A stretch of 64,000 nt of DNA from Pegea sp. RAD2-039. Lineage: Eukaryota; Chordata; Thaliacea; Salpida; Salpidae. Below are positions 1-14,100 of the stretch, piece after piece; positions within the stretch are counted from its first letter, which is position 1; every line of letters starts with the position of its first letter. Under the pieces are notes generated by a model. It ran no database searches and had not been told where the DNA came from. It was given only the letters and a program-made list of their open reading frames with translations. A program made the translations under genes and the position numbers. Where the stretch lies: contig JAQGEQ010000192.1 in the NCBI GenBank assembly GCA_034620365.1, positions 863,001-927,000 on the forward strand, written 5' to 3'.

Positions 1-1739
1 TTTAAAATTAAAACTTTGTTATTCAGTAACTAAACATTTTATCAAACAAATGCAAAAGTAAAACATTTTAAAATAAATATTTAAAAATAGTTTTTTCAAT
101 TCGGATATTTTTATAGTTTTAATAACAGTTTTAATTAATATTATAAAATGCTACGTAAGAAAATAAAACTGAAATTTATTTAGAATATGATTCAAATGAC
201 AAATTATTATTTTCAAATTGTTGAAATAGGACTAAAATGTTAAGTTTGATTTGTTATACGATTAGTTGACATAAAATACTTATAATTTAATAATAATAAA
301 TCTATATAATTTTCTTTAAATACTTTTTATAAATTGAAATCATTTAAAGTTTAATTTTCCCAGAAATAATAACTTAATGTCATTTTACTGTCACTTCTTA
401 TTTAAAATAAACAAACAAAATTAACTTTGTAAAAACTAATTTGTTTTCATTAAAAAGCTAATTTAAATATTTTAAATTTATTTTTTATCAGATCTAGAAT
501 TGATCGATAAAAAAATTAAGTAATTAATCTAAAGTACTAATCTAAGTTTTCAACTTCTGCAAAGTAATTAACAAAAAGTAGATTTATGAAAAATAAAATC
601 ATTAAAATGAATTAAACTGAAAAAATATTAATTTAATTCAAAATAAATAATTCATGAAGAAAAGATTAGAGTTTCTAGAAAAAATCAATTTGTATAAAAC
701 CCACAATAAAAACCGATCTTTTCAAATTAAAAAGAAATTGACATTTGGCTTAAAAAAAAACAGATCTAGCCAATCTTAAAAAAAGATTTCTTTAAACTTC
801 TAATTCAAAATCGATTTGTTTTATTAATATCATTAATTTAATATGTTTAATTAATGGGAAATATAAACTATTTAATATACTCCTATCAGAGACATTTATG
901 TTAATACTAATTAAATATGAAATAAATATCAATATAAGTTAAATATAATTTAATTAACTAAATCTATACAATACGCACTTCAACAAAATAGTTACAACTA
1001 AAACTTGATAAACAAATGTATTAAAATATTATATTTAATTTGAAAGTTATTTTATACGATTGAATAAAGGTCGATAAATTAAAAAAAAAATAAATTTTAT
1101 TACTTTGTTGGTGATAAACAGACTTATAAAGGAGTTAGCACTCGTTGACAAATAAAAAAGATTAAAGTGTGAGAAACATTAGTCAGTAAAAGTATTTTTA
1201 ACAACTTTGTAAATAAATAAGTTATCATAAATGTAAAATAGAAAAATATTCTTTAAAAATAACAGTTCTTTCAATATTTTGCAACAAATTGTTTGATTAT
1301 ATAATAATTTACTCAAAAAAAGATTGTGCCAAGTAAATTACAACTGACTTTATTTAATTATAGACGTTTCCTGTTTAATTAAACAAAGTTTATATATATC
1401 TAAAAACTTTTTTTTGTATAAATAATATTCGTGAGATTGCATATGTAAACTGAAAAATATATTTTTGATTTAAAAATCTGGCTTTAAAAATAATTTTTAA
1501 AAAAAGTCTTTATTTAAATTTAACTTGATTAACTAATAATATTTGATTTTGAAAAAAAAAGACTTTATATTTGTTTAAAAAATTTTTAACAATTATAAAT
1601 CAATTTTCTTACATTAATAATAATAATGCTTCGATCGAGAACTATACGTTATGTGGTTGGAATTATAATATTAAAAATAATTTAAGACACAGTGAGATGC
1701 AAAGAAACTAAACAAGACACGATGAAATGAAAATTAAAA
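1..1739. other. AT-rich DNA without recognisable gene
   Basis: Very AT-rich sequence with homopolymer runs. I see no conserved coding segment, RNA gene or ordered repeat on either strand. Confidence 0.5.
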
Positions 1740-2065
1740 GCCCTTAGAGTTTCTTTTCTTTGAAGCTAGTCTTTCTTCTTCATTTGTCTGCAAAGTAGAG
1801 AGCGTTATTCGGAGTTATTTGCTGCGATATCCTCCCAATTGCTAGTATTGATGTTAAGCGATTTCATATCGCGCTTGCAAGTATCCTTAAATCTAAGACA
1901 AGGACCGCTTATATTGCGTTTGCCTTTTGATATCTCCTACACAACAAATCATTTGAGATCCGACTGATGTGTCCGAGCCAGTCAAGTCTTTGCTTGCTTA
2001 GCATGCTGTACATTGTTGTCAGACTGGTACATTGTCGTCGAATATTACTATGAGTAATTCTATGA
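1740..2065 (-). mobile_element. LINE fragment, 3' end of the reverse-transcriptase ORF
   Basis: Read on the minus strand, this patch encodes the end of a non-LTR retrotransposon ORF2. Around 2000-1950 it reads RLDWLGHISRI, the usual post-RT 'WLGH' motif. After a frame change comes CLRFKDTCKRDMK followed by SLNINTSNWE (about 1905-1830), the family's C-terminal block. It is GC-richer than its surroundings. Frame changes and stops show it is dead. It belongs to the same family as the copies near 24.4-25.2 kb and 31.5-32.4 kb. The exact ends are not visible. Confidence 0.75.
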
Positions 2066-4980
2066 ATTCAGGCCTTAGACTAATATCAAATTATTTTTTA
2101 TACAATTCAATGTTTGTGTGTCTGTCTGGATCGTGTTATAGCTATTGAGAAAACTAAAGAAAATTAGATTGTTTTAATAAGTTACATAAAAATAAAAAAC
2201 TATTGAAAAAATCAGTCTAAACTGAAAATGAATAAATGATCATAATATTATCTATAATAATAAAATTTTATTTTTTACAATTTTTGCTTCATAGATGTCA
2301 ACATACTCTGTATATATAACAACTAAAAAAAATGATTTTATTTCTTTTAATTTAGTTTTTAAATTTAGAAAATCAGTAAAATTTTATCTCTATATAAAAT
2401 TTCTTTAGCAAAAAACCTTACGTTCAGCTTAAAAAATATATAAAATAATCAGCTAAAGAAATTCAAAAACTTCATTATTTAATTTTTAGCTTTCTACAGC
2501 TTAACTGAATTTAACAAATTAATCTTTAGTTTTAATCTATTTTCCAAGAAATTTTAATAGAAACTATAAAGAAACACTTTTATCTGCGAATTTTTAGATA
2601 TATTGCTCTTTTTAAAGATTCTAGTTTTAAAGTTGGTTTTTAGCATTAAAGTAATAATAGAAAGAAATTATGAATAAAATTAAGATAGAAATTCGATTTG
2701 GAACTAAAACATTTATTTCTAAAACTAAATTTTTATTCATATAAAAAAATGTTCTGAAATAATAATAACTTTTGGAAGAAAAGTTTAAGTTTCAACAAAC
2801 AAATTGAAATGATATTTGGATAAGATGATTTTTCTTAAAATTTCATTGAAAATCAAAACGTAATATAAGATAAAGTTACGTTCTTCTGATAAAAATGATT
2901 TTTTGGAAATAAGAACAAAATTATTAAAGAAAAACACTTAAAAGATAACATAATACTTTAAAAGTATAAACCAAAATTGGTCATTTATACTATTTTTACT
3001 AATTTAATGATTAGTTTAATTATTTTATGTATTAAAAGACTAGATAATTGAAAATAATCATCATTTTAAAATAATCTAACTAGATAAAAAAAATTGATGT
3101 ATAGATAGAATCTAACAATAATGAAAAATAGAAATTATATAATTTTTTTAATTCACAATTTTTAAAAAGTTCATTTGTTTAAACATTTGAAATCAATCAT
3201 GTTTATTAAAACCACTCAAGCGTACGTATCACGTGTGATCACTCAAGCGTGACATTTCTCTCAAAACTAATTTACCTTTTTTATATTTTGTTATGTTGTT
3301 TAATATGTTTGTATCGTAACAAACGCTCACACAATTGAATGACGTATTGACGCGCGCTATGTGCATACCAAATTTGAAGCGTCTAAATAAACAGATCAAA
3401 TTGAAGTGAAAGTAACAAGAAATTCAAGATAATCATAAGTCAGAAAGATCTTAAATATATAACGTCTTTAGTTTTTCACATTTTTATATACTTTTTTTAT
3501 TTTTCAAATATAATTAGAGAGTTTGAATAAATTTTAATTTATATTTTAAGTTTTTAGTAATCTAATTGTTTATTTAGTTTTGTTAATTTAACTTTATTTA
3601 ATAATAAAATTTGCACAAATATTTATTAAATATAAATTTTGATAAATATCATGAATATATTTGTTATATAAAAATACAAGGCGAGAAAATAATCTTTTTT
3701 TTTTAATACAAGGTCTCTAAAAGATTTTTGAATATACTCAGATTTTTTTAGGTATCCTTGAAGATGTTATAATTTCGGAGAATAATCTTATTTAATAACA
3801 AGATGAATTCTAGAGATCAGAATATGGGACAGCCGTTTTTAAGTTAATCTTTTTCTTCAAAATCCTCTAAGCAAGTTTTAGACTGAAAGGTTAAAAAAAA
3901 GAAAGTCTTTTATTAAACTGTTTCAAACTTTCCACAAAGTTGCTACATTTCAAAAAAGTATTTCTTATAAAAATATTTCAAAACTTAAACAAGTAAATAA
4001 ATACTTTAAGGGTTTCCCCATTAGTTTTTATTTGATTTAATACAGAGTTTACAAATGTTTTTTTATAAAAATTGATTTTTGGAATACAATTTTTAAAGAA
4101 ATTTATTTTTATGCGGTTAGATAAATATTGTAAATAACAGCTAGATTTAGTGATTGAAAAAGACTAACTTTTATGTTAGTTAAAAGTTTCTTTTTATAAG
4201 TTTGTTTATTTAAAAAAAATGTCAATTGTTCAGCTTTGGTGCTTTTTAATTCACTCAATTTAGTTATATTTCCATTTTTAAAACACTTTTTGGGAATCAA
4301 TACTAGAAACAGTTAAACATTTTTATATGCTTCAGTAAATACTTATAATTATAAACGTCAAAAAGGATTAAATTTGTTAAATATTACAAAAATCTGAGAA
4401 AAAGTTTAAAATAAAAAGAGATTAAATTAAGAAAAATTTGAGTAAAAACACTTAAACCTTATTTTTCCTGAGGCTTTTACAGAAATTCTTTTGTTGCTAA
4501 ATTTTGAAACTTTTTTTTCAAATTCTTATTTTCAAATTAAGGTTTATTAGAAATCTTATTTTATTGTTAATACAGTTTATAATTTTTATTACAAATTTGT
4601 ATAATTTTAATGCAGAATTCTCTATTTCTGTAATTTTAATACTAAAATATTTTTATTGTAACCAGTATGTATTTTATTCTAAACAATATTAGGAAAAAAT
4701 GTAGAAATTTTAGTTCAAATATAACTTTACTTTCATATTATTCTAAATTAGTTATAAACAACAAAAAAATAAAAAGTTTAAGATTTGTATTTACAGCTAT
4801 TTAACTTAAAAAAAAAGTCTAAGTTTGTTGCTAAATTTTTAGATCTGTTATTCATATATTAAATATTTAGTAAAAACAATTAAATTAAAATGATTTAACA
4901 AAAAAAATTTTTTCTAAATTTATTTTAATCAATTAGAAAAACTGTTTAAAGCTCATCAAGTTTTTTCAAGAAATTTAAAA
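2066..4980. other. AT-rich DNA upstream of the KChIP-like gene
   Basis: No supported gene. Small open frames here have low-complexity, AT-driven composition. A less AT-rich patch at about 3205-3400 carries two near-copies of ATCACTCAAGCGT, a CACGTG and a CGCGCG run. It could be a promoter or enhancer for the downstream gene, but nothing proves it. Confidence 0.4.
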
Positions 4981-5152
4981 ATGAAGAGGAATAGAATTAT
5001 TAATCAACAACCTCAAACAAGCTCACAGAATCATTCTAAAAGTAACAACCACGCGAGGGCGCTAAAGACGTGTCTAAGTAACTGTTGCTTGGTCCGATGT
5101 TTGGACTTTTGGATACCTCTTCCTATGATTCGAGATGAAAACTCATATCTAG
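4981..5152 (+). CDS. KChIP-like alternative first exon 1a (Cys-rich N-terminus)
   Basis: ATG at 4981, 57 codons plus one base, donor AG|GTAAAA at 5153, phase 1. The segment [14 protein letters not shown] resembles the cysteine-rich, membrane-anchoring N-terminus of KChIP2/KChIP3, where paired cysteines are palmitoylated. Anchoring here is inferred from that resemblance. Splicing onto 18559 would give a protein of about 254 residues. Confidence 0.7.
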
Positions 5153-8100
5153 GTAAAACTTTTATTCTAAATATTTAAGATTTTATTTTTAGTATCTTAT
5201 AAAGATATTTGTAATGAAGCAAAAAAAAAATTGAAACAATTTTTTTTTTAATTAAATTTCTGGTTTTAAGATTTTGGCAAAATTCTTAGAAAAAAATTGA
5301 AAAAATTTTGTACTAAAATGGTCGAATTTTAAAATAAATTTTTACTTAAATGCAAATACACTTATAACAGATATATCTAAAAATTGATTTAAAGACTAAT
5401 GAAAAGTATAGATGGAAAATAGGCAACAATTTTATCTGTATTTAATATTAAATCAAACTATCTAATATCGATTTAGTAAACATATATTTGATGTTGGTTT
5501 AAGAAAAGAAAGAAAAATAGAATCTTTAAATTATTCATAAAAAGAGTTTTTAGAATTGGATTTTAAATTAATTTTTCATTCTTTTGAATTAAGTGTATGG
5601 TTTATTTGTTTTGGTATTTTTTTATCGATTCGACTTAAAAATTAAATAGAGATACAAAATGGTTTCTTATAAAACTAGATTTTAATCAGATTAACAATTC
5701 ACTGAACTTTTAAAAAGAAATTAAAAAGATAAACTTTTATTTCGAAATTTTAGTCCAATAAAACTGTTTAGGAGCAACTAGAAGCTTACAAAGTGATTAA
5801 AGGCAATAAAAAGTGTTTCAAATTACTTTTTAATGAAATTAAAATTTAATTAAACAGATAAAACTAAAGTCAAGTTTGTCTTCTTACAGAATAATATCCT
5901 AAAATTTAGTAGTTTTATTCTTGTTACAACTGGAAGCTAACTATGTCTATAACTAATTATTTATTGTTGCTGAAAGCCTAATTTTAAAAACTTATTATAA
6001 TTGATACATTAACAACATTCATTTTGATTTGTTTAAAAGAATATTAAATAATTAAATTGGAAATATAGAAATGAGAATATAATATATCGATTTCTTAGTA
6101 TATTTTCTTTATTACTTTTTAATTAGAAAATTTATAAACTATTGAAAAAGTAAGAAGTCACGTGTTGTAAGATAAATCAATAAGTATAACACCTTAGGTG
6201 TGGTCACTTACTACACTACATTATTTATGGCATCTATCTGCAAAAGTATTGAAGTTTTAATAAAGTAAAAAAGTATACCTATGAAAGAAAGTGTTGTATA
6301 AAAGCATAATAAAAATGAATAAGAAATTAGATGAGAAGTAACGATGCTTGATTAAGCGTGAAGATAGAAAGAGAGTGAAGAAGTACGAGAAAGATAGTTG
6401 TTCCTTTTTCTTTTTTCTTCTTACTTACAATCAGAAAACTTATATGTCGTGTACTTGTCCATGGAAGTCATGTATGTAGTTACTGCTTAGTTCATTGATT
6501 TATTGATAAAGTTCTTCAAATGGTTCATAAGTCCCAAGAGAATTTGTAAGTTAAGAAGATAGGAAAGACTGAGTCATAATCGAACAACATCATCAGCTCT
6601 TAGATAATTAACTAGCACCATAAGTCAGCTTCACAAAAAATTAAACAGTTCATTTATTTCTTGAGGTAGTTAAAGACTTAGTGAAGATTTTCATTCAATT
6701 TTTTTCTGCTTAAAACTTGCTGCCAGTTATTTAATTTATTTCACAAAAGAAAGAAAATTAATCAAATTTAAATTTTATGTTTTTCTAGTGAAGTTTCTTA
6801 AATGAAATGTGAACCAAAATCCATTTATCATTTAACCTGTCTTATTAACAAGTTCTTTGTTTCGGTCTGGATCTAATTTTTATTTCTCTACTTCCATCGC
6901 AAAGATCGTATAAGGTCTCTAAGCCACTTAAAAAGAGTCCTAATTACGCGAAGCCTTGACTTTATTACTATGACGTCATTTAGCAGAGAGACAGTAGAAT
7001 TTATTTCACAGAAAAGTAGAGTTGACGGTTTCCATGAAAACGCAACTGACCACCATCGATTAATCCAACAAGAACAAGTTGGAATCAATGACCCTAATCA
7101 TCAATCTATTCATGTTGTTTCTTCTACAAGAGCTTCAAAACGAAATTTAACTCTTTATGAACGGACATTGAACACTTTTGCTAAGCCGGTGCGTCGATTG
7201 ATTGCTTACTTGACTGCCGATGTAACAGGTAAAAACGTTTGTTTTTTTAGTAATTTGTTTTTCGGGTTGTTTTTAGATGTTTTAAAAGTTGATTTTTTTT
7301 GTTAATTTGAAAATATTTATTTTCAGAAATATATTTTAATTGTTTCTTATTCTTAAAAAAAAAACTTTATAATTTAAAGTCCTGACATTTTAATCAAAAG
7401 TTATTTTATGTAATGACTTAGATATAAACTTTATAAATTATTATTCTATTTATAACTGAATACATAAACGTTAATAATTATTTCAAAAACACACTTCCTT
7501 ACATTAAAGATAGAGACTTAAAAACTGTTTTACAATTGAGTAATATATCAGATCTTAATCTAAATTCTATATATTACACAAGGCACACCTTTTGAAAATT
7601 CTTTGAAGTTATCTTAAAAATCAATTTTGGAAACAGTTTTCAAAAAATGCTACTCATAGATTATTAAAGTAAAAAAATTATGATAAAGATTAGAAAAAGA
7701 AATATTGTCTACAAAAAGAAACAAAGTTTTTAAACAAATGTTGTTTTTTATAAGAAACAAAGTTTTCAGAAAGTGTCATCTAATTTTGTATGGAACTTTT
7801 TTCTATGTCTTCAGAAATCATGAAATTGATTGAAACGTCATTAAAAAAGGAGAAAAATTTTCTTAAATGATTTTAGTAAATAGAGTTGTCAAAAGTTTTT
7901 GAATTATTCTATCAAGTTTGTTTATAAAGCAACAACAATTTTTTTTTAAGGATTTCTCTTGTTTTTTTTAATAACCACTTAATATATTTTTAATGTATTT
8001 AAAAAGTGAACTTACTTTCAGACTACAAATTTCCTGTTGGAATAAGTTTTAAAATTTTCTGAAAATAAATTAGTTTTTCGGTAAAGAAAGTTGAAAAAAA

Positions 8101-11100
8101 AAACAATAAAATATTAAAGATAGTAAAAAAAATTTTTAGTGTTTTAAAGAAGCAATTTTTTATTTAACGGGATTAAATTTATCTAGAATTATTTTAAGGG
8201 TGTTTTTAAGAAAACAAATTTATTAATCTAATTATAAGAGACTAGAATATGACAAGAATACACACTTAAGTATTTTTAAAGTTATTTAATAATTGGCTTC
8301 AATTCAAATTTTTTTCAATTTATTTATTTTTTCTTTATCATTAATTTAAACGTTTTATTTAATTGGATTTATTTGACAAATGTAAATGTAAAAAAGTTAC
8401 AATTTAGTAAATCTAAAAAGTCTGTAAACAAATTTATTAATAATTTATTTGATTAATTTTATTCTAATTAAAAACTTTTTTTCTAAACATTTTGTAAAAT
8501 ATTAATTTTATCTTTATACTTTTTACCAGACTTAAATTGATTTTTTTTATCATGAATATTTTATGAAATTTTATAAATTCATAGAAATAAAGTAAGTATT
8601 ATACTAAATAAAACAGTTTTGTAGTTGATATTACGAGATTTAAAAACAAATTGTAACATTTAATACATATTTGTTAAGCTAACTAAACAATTATCAAACT
8701 TAAAAATATTTTTTTTTTTTTTTATTAATGTTTAAAATATTTACTTATTTAAACAAAATTCAAAAACTTAAGAAAACGTAACAAAAAATGAATAAGTTAA
8801 GAATTAAAGATGAAATTTTACAGCTTTTTTAAAGTACAGTTCAATGATTTTTATTTAAAGTTTCTTGTTTTATTTCTTTTAGTTACTTTTTTATTGACAG
8901 AATGTTCTTTGGTAGCTTCTAACATGACTTATCAATTAGCATTAGTTTAAATCTAGCGGTTATGAACCGTTTCAAGTAGTTAGCTTCGATTATTAGTTGG
9001 AAAGTGAAGTTAAATGGTTTTTATATTCCAAATTATTTAATTATGTTGCTTATACGCCAAAAATATTTTAAAATAATTGAACCAATAATAAAGATGATTA
9101 ATTTGATAAAATTTTTTTAAAAGTATAGAACTATTCAAACAATTTTGTAAATATCATAAAATTTGATTTTTACTTTAAAAAGTAAAAATTTTTCAAAAGA
9201 ATTTTTTTTAATTTTTTGATTAAAAACAGATTTTACAACTTTCAAGAAAAATTTTATAAACTCACTTTTCATAAAAATGCAAATTTTTATTTGAACAAAT
9301 TTTGAAATAACTAACTCTAGAGAAGCTAATTAAGAAGTCAGATCTAATAAAGGAAGAAAAGATGATCACTAGAGGTCTATTTAAAAATGGTATTAGATTT
9401 GAAACTTATAGTTTTATAAATTTGAAAATAATTTCTTTATGTTTTATTATATTTTGATATATATATGGATGCACTTTTGAATTATTATTCGAATAAAATA
9501 TAATTGAAATATTTGAAGTTAATTAAAAAAAGAAAAAAACTGTTTTCCAGAAAATTTTTCATTTAATTAAAACTTTTAACAAACATAAATGAAAAAAAAA
9601 GGGAAAAATTTATGAAAAATACTTGAAATAGATTTGAAATAATTTGGTAAAAAACAGCTGTACAGATTTTGCAGAAATTTTCTATCTAAATGGAAAAGAA
9701 ATTTTCAATCTGAAAAAAACAGTTTGAAATAAAAGATTACTAAAATTTATTTTATTAGCTGAATACAATAAATTATTTCATCTTTTTATTTGTCTTTTCC
9801 TGCACCACAAAAATGCCAACTATTTACAAAGGGCTCGACAAAGATGTAAAAACAGATTAAGATCTTTGTTCTCACTAGATACAAGCTTCAGATTTTCACC
9901 ACTAGAAGACAGTAATGAGTTGAACAGCTGCGTACTAAGTTTTGAAGGTTTAAAATAAAAGCTGCCTCGGGCTATGTAAGTTGTAAAAGTAGATGTTGAT
10001 ATCGGTTTTAAAATCTTAAATTGAAATAGAAACAAGAAAAAGTGCAATTAATCAGATACTTAGTAAAATTTAAAGTTTGTTTTTTGTTGTTTATACTTCT
10101 CAATTTTAAGTTTTAAACTTTAGAATAAAGTTGTGGACCTAGATGGCTAAATCGACCCGTTTCACAGGTAAGTTTATTTGTAGTTAATTTGTTTTATTTA
10201 AACATTTGTGTCTTTTGGTGAAGAGCTTTTGAATTTTGTTCTAAGTTTTACTTTCAAAGATTATTATCACATTTTAAAAAAAGCCTTAAGGAAATGATTT
10301 TAGTTTTATTTCATTAAATATTTATTATTTTCAAATCGTTGCATTTTTTGTTTGTCCATTATTGCAGCCAAATTGAGTTTTAAAGATCGAAAAAAAAATG
10401 TTTTTGATGACACAATGTTTCAAAATAAAAGTTTGTATTTTGTTCAGTCACATATTCCAATTTCCAAGTTAAAAATAATAATTGAAAAACAATAAATAAA
10501 TTTAACAACTTTCTTTACTTCAATGTTTGAAAAATCAACTTTTAGAATTTATTGTTTGAAAAGATCCACATTTGAACGTTTATTTAAGTTAACTGAAAAA
10601 TCACTTGTGGGAATTAAACTTAAAAACAATTAATAAATTATTCAAACAGTTAAAAAAGTTCTCTTTGAGTATTCAAAGAAAGTTTGATGAAAATATCCTT
10701 CAAGCATTGAAATCAAAACAAAATTTTTTTTTATAATTTTGATTCGATTAATTTAAAGATTAAATTGTTTGTTTGAGTAGATTCAAGTTTAATAATTTTA
10801 TCTTTAACAGTATTTCGTTTGAAGTAGACAGAATTTTATAAAACAATTTTGAAATGAATTGAATTCTTTTTTTTATTAAAATCAGAACAATATCTGAAGT
10901 ATTAAAACTACTCAAGCACAAATTGGGTTTATACGATTTATTAACATATAAATTTCTTTTTGTTATAACTGTAAATTTTTTCTCAACTTTTTTCTGTTCA
11001 ATTAAAGCAGTTTTTAAAATGAATTTATTGAAATTTATTGTTGATTTTATAGTTTCAAAATTGCCAATTTATGTAAAGAAACTTGAAAAGTAGATACAAC

Positions 11101-14100
11101 AAATAAATTACTTTAAAATCTAAACAAACATACTCAAGGTTAAAGATTTGTAGAGTTGATAAAATGGAATAAGGAACACAAATAAAACAGCACAAAACAC
11201 AGTGACAAAATGTCAATGGTAATCTATTTTTATTTTAATATTTGAAATTTTAAGGAGAAAATTTGATAGAAATAACACATTCAGACATTTTTATTTAAGA
11301 AGTTTGATTTAAGAATCTATACTTTGAATAAAAACTTATTTGCTTTAAAATATTTTTGTTTAATTTTTTTTAGACTAATTAAACATTATTTATAAAACTT
11401 ATTTTGCTTTTAACTTTTTAACTTTAAAATTATTTAAAAACCACTTTAAGTATTAAATCAAAATCATTTTTATTAGTAAGTAAATGGCTTTTGCATATTT
11501 TTGATTTGAGAAAGCTTTCTTTTAGTTGTTAAAAATAAAAATCTTTATTTTAATTATAGATTATTTAAGGTTCAGAATTCAGGTTTATTTAATTAACTTT
11601 TCAATTCTTTCTATTCATAGAAATCAAAAACATTCTTTGCTTTTGGTTATATAAAAGGCAAAATTGACTTATTTAAAATTGGATAAGATTTTTGTTAATT
11701 AAATAACGAATGTGAAATCAGAAGGAAACACTACAGAGTGTTTCCAAATGATTTTCTTCTAACTTAAATTTCAAATTATTTTACTTTTGTTTATTCATAA
11801 ATAAGTTCTTAGTGAATATTTCTTTTTATTTACGAAGTACTTATTATTAAAGATATTTAATAAAAACCCAAAATATTTTCTTTGAATTCATGTTAAATTA
11901 TTCTTTTTATGAGGAGGCAGAAGATAAAGACTATTTTTTATGATTAAATCATCACACATTCATAGCAACAAACCAAAACTTTTTATTGATGGTTAAATTC
12001 TTAGTATAAAAAGATTTTTTCCTCCTAAACTCAAACGACTGAAACTAATTAACTAATTTTTTCAGCAAATAATTATTAAACTTTTTCAGACTTTTAAAAT
12101 ATTTCTAAAGTGTTTTATTTATGTGAAATCAATTTTAAATATACGTCTTTAAAAATGTACAATCATTTTTTTTTTGTGTTTGTTTGTTAAATTATATTTC
12201 CATAAATTTGTTTAAATATTTCAATTTCTTAAAAGTTAATTTAAATTTAAAGAAACTTTATTATAATCTTATCTTAGTTTAAAATAATTCTTATATCTGA
12301 TTATTATGCAAATTTGAGATAATTGCTTATTTTTAATTAATTTAAAATATTCTTAAAAAACTTTAAATTTTTCTTTTTAAGTATCTAGAACTTTTTATCA
12401 TGTTTCTAAATTAAATTTTTAAATTTTAATTTTGTTTTGCAACATAAGAAATGAAAAGTAAACAATTTATTATTTTTATGAAATTCTTTCATAATCTGCT
12501 TTCTATTCAATGCTAGATAAAGCTAATTAATTATTTATATTTATACAACTATTATGTAAGTGCTTATGTTACAATTAACCTCAAAAATGTATTTAAAGTT
12601 GTATTTATGATTGCTTATAAATAATTACAAAAATTTCAGTTTGAAAATATTTCTGTAAAAAACATTAAATTGTATAAAAATATTCAGAAAATTTTTCAGT
12701 GATTTAAACTAAGTGATGAAAATTAATAAAACAATTTCAAGTCAGATTTTACATTAAACATCATTTCATACTTCTTAAAAATTTAAAAAGAGTTTTTTAA
12801 ATAGAATAAAAATCATATTAATTATTTAATTTATAATCTTTTAATTGTTTGTCTTAACTGTTTTTTGCACAAGTTTTGAAACTAAAAAATGTTTATTATT
12901 ATATTAAAGCTTTTTGTTGTCACCAGTAAGCTCTTATCTTCACAATCTCTTCATATACTCTTCTGATATGTCATTGACTCCATCATTAAGTAATCTCAGA
13001 TTTTCAAACTCTTGATGTTTCAAACTTGCTAATATAAACTCTACTTAATTACATTTTGTTTCAATTTGGCTTCCTTCATAACTTCGTATACTTACATGAT
13101 TCTATAGTTAAATAACGAGCTTTTAACGTTTGGATGCTAATTAGCTATTTAAAAATCGATAAACAGTTTGCAATTATTCAAACAACAAATTTAGTGGTAA
13201 TAATATTAAGTTATAACAAAAAATATAATTGAATGTCAGAAGAAATCATGTCATTAAACTGTCTATAAGTTCGTAAAAACTTTTCAATTTTACAAACTTA
13301 TTGTATTTCTATTTCATAATTTGCTAATTAATCTCTTTATTCACAAATTTTTATTGAATTATTTTCTTAGAATACTATTTTATTCATCTTACTTTTCTTT
13401 TTGTTTCTTTTTCCTTAATCAGTTGTTTTATTTTTAAAAATCTCACTTTGAAATTTACTGTCTTAATAATATTATTTCATCTATTCAAACATTTTTTTAT
13501 TTCTACTTTGAATATATAATAGATCAAATGTTATAATTTGTTTTAAAAACATAAATCTACATATTAAAATTAAAAGCTATTAGATTTCAGATAAACAAAA
13601 CCTTGATATCTTCCGTCCAACATATTGTTTCATATTTTATCTATCTGTAAATTGATCTAACTTTTTTCTAAATATATTTTGATGATTTTATTATTACCGC
13701 TAAGTGGCGACAAAGAGCAAGTTCAGATTTCAATGTTTTGAACTCGATTCAAATCATTTTTATTTAATCATATTTAATGTTTTTGTTCACAAGCAAATTG
13801 TGAAGTATGATCATATAAAAAAGAATCAAATTTTTCAAAGAAGAAAATCTTTTTAAGATTTATTTAAATAATTTACATTTGTAAAAATAGACTCTGAATG
13901 TCAAAACTTCCCTTGCCTGTCAAAGTAAATATAAAATTTAATTATCTTAATAAAATTTTTTCTGTTGACTTTTATATAAAGATAAAATAAATCAAATTAT
14001 ATGAAAGAATTATGTATAAAAGTAGAAAGTTTAAACTGTTTAATAGTATATGTAAAACTAAAACTTTGTTACTTAAGCTTTTTAGCTTAAGCCTATCTTT

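Noticed and set aside
4109-4692. Short ORFs in the first 5 kb
   Set aside because: Lys/Asn/Phe/Ile/Leu-rich translations expected from AT-rich DNA; no splice context or conservation.
9813-9845. ATG CCA ACT ATT... segment in a less AT-rich patch, considered as a first exon
   Set aside because: Its donor would be in phase 0; the patch is more likely 5' UTR of exon 1c or unrelated.
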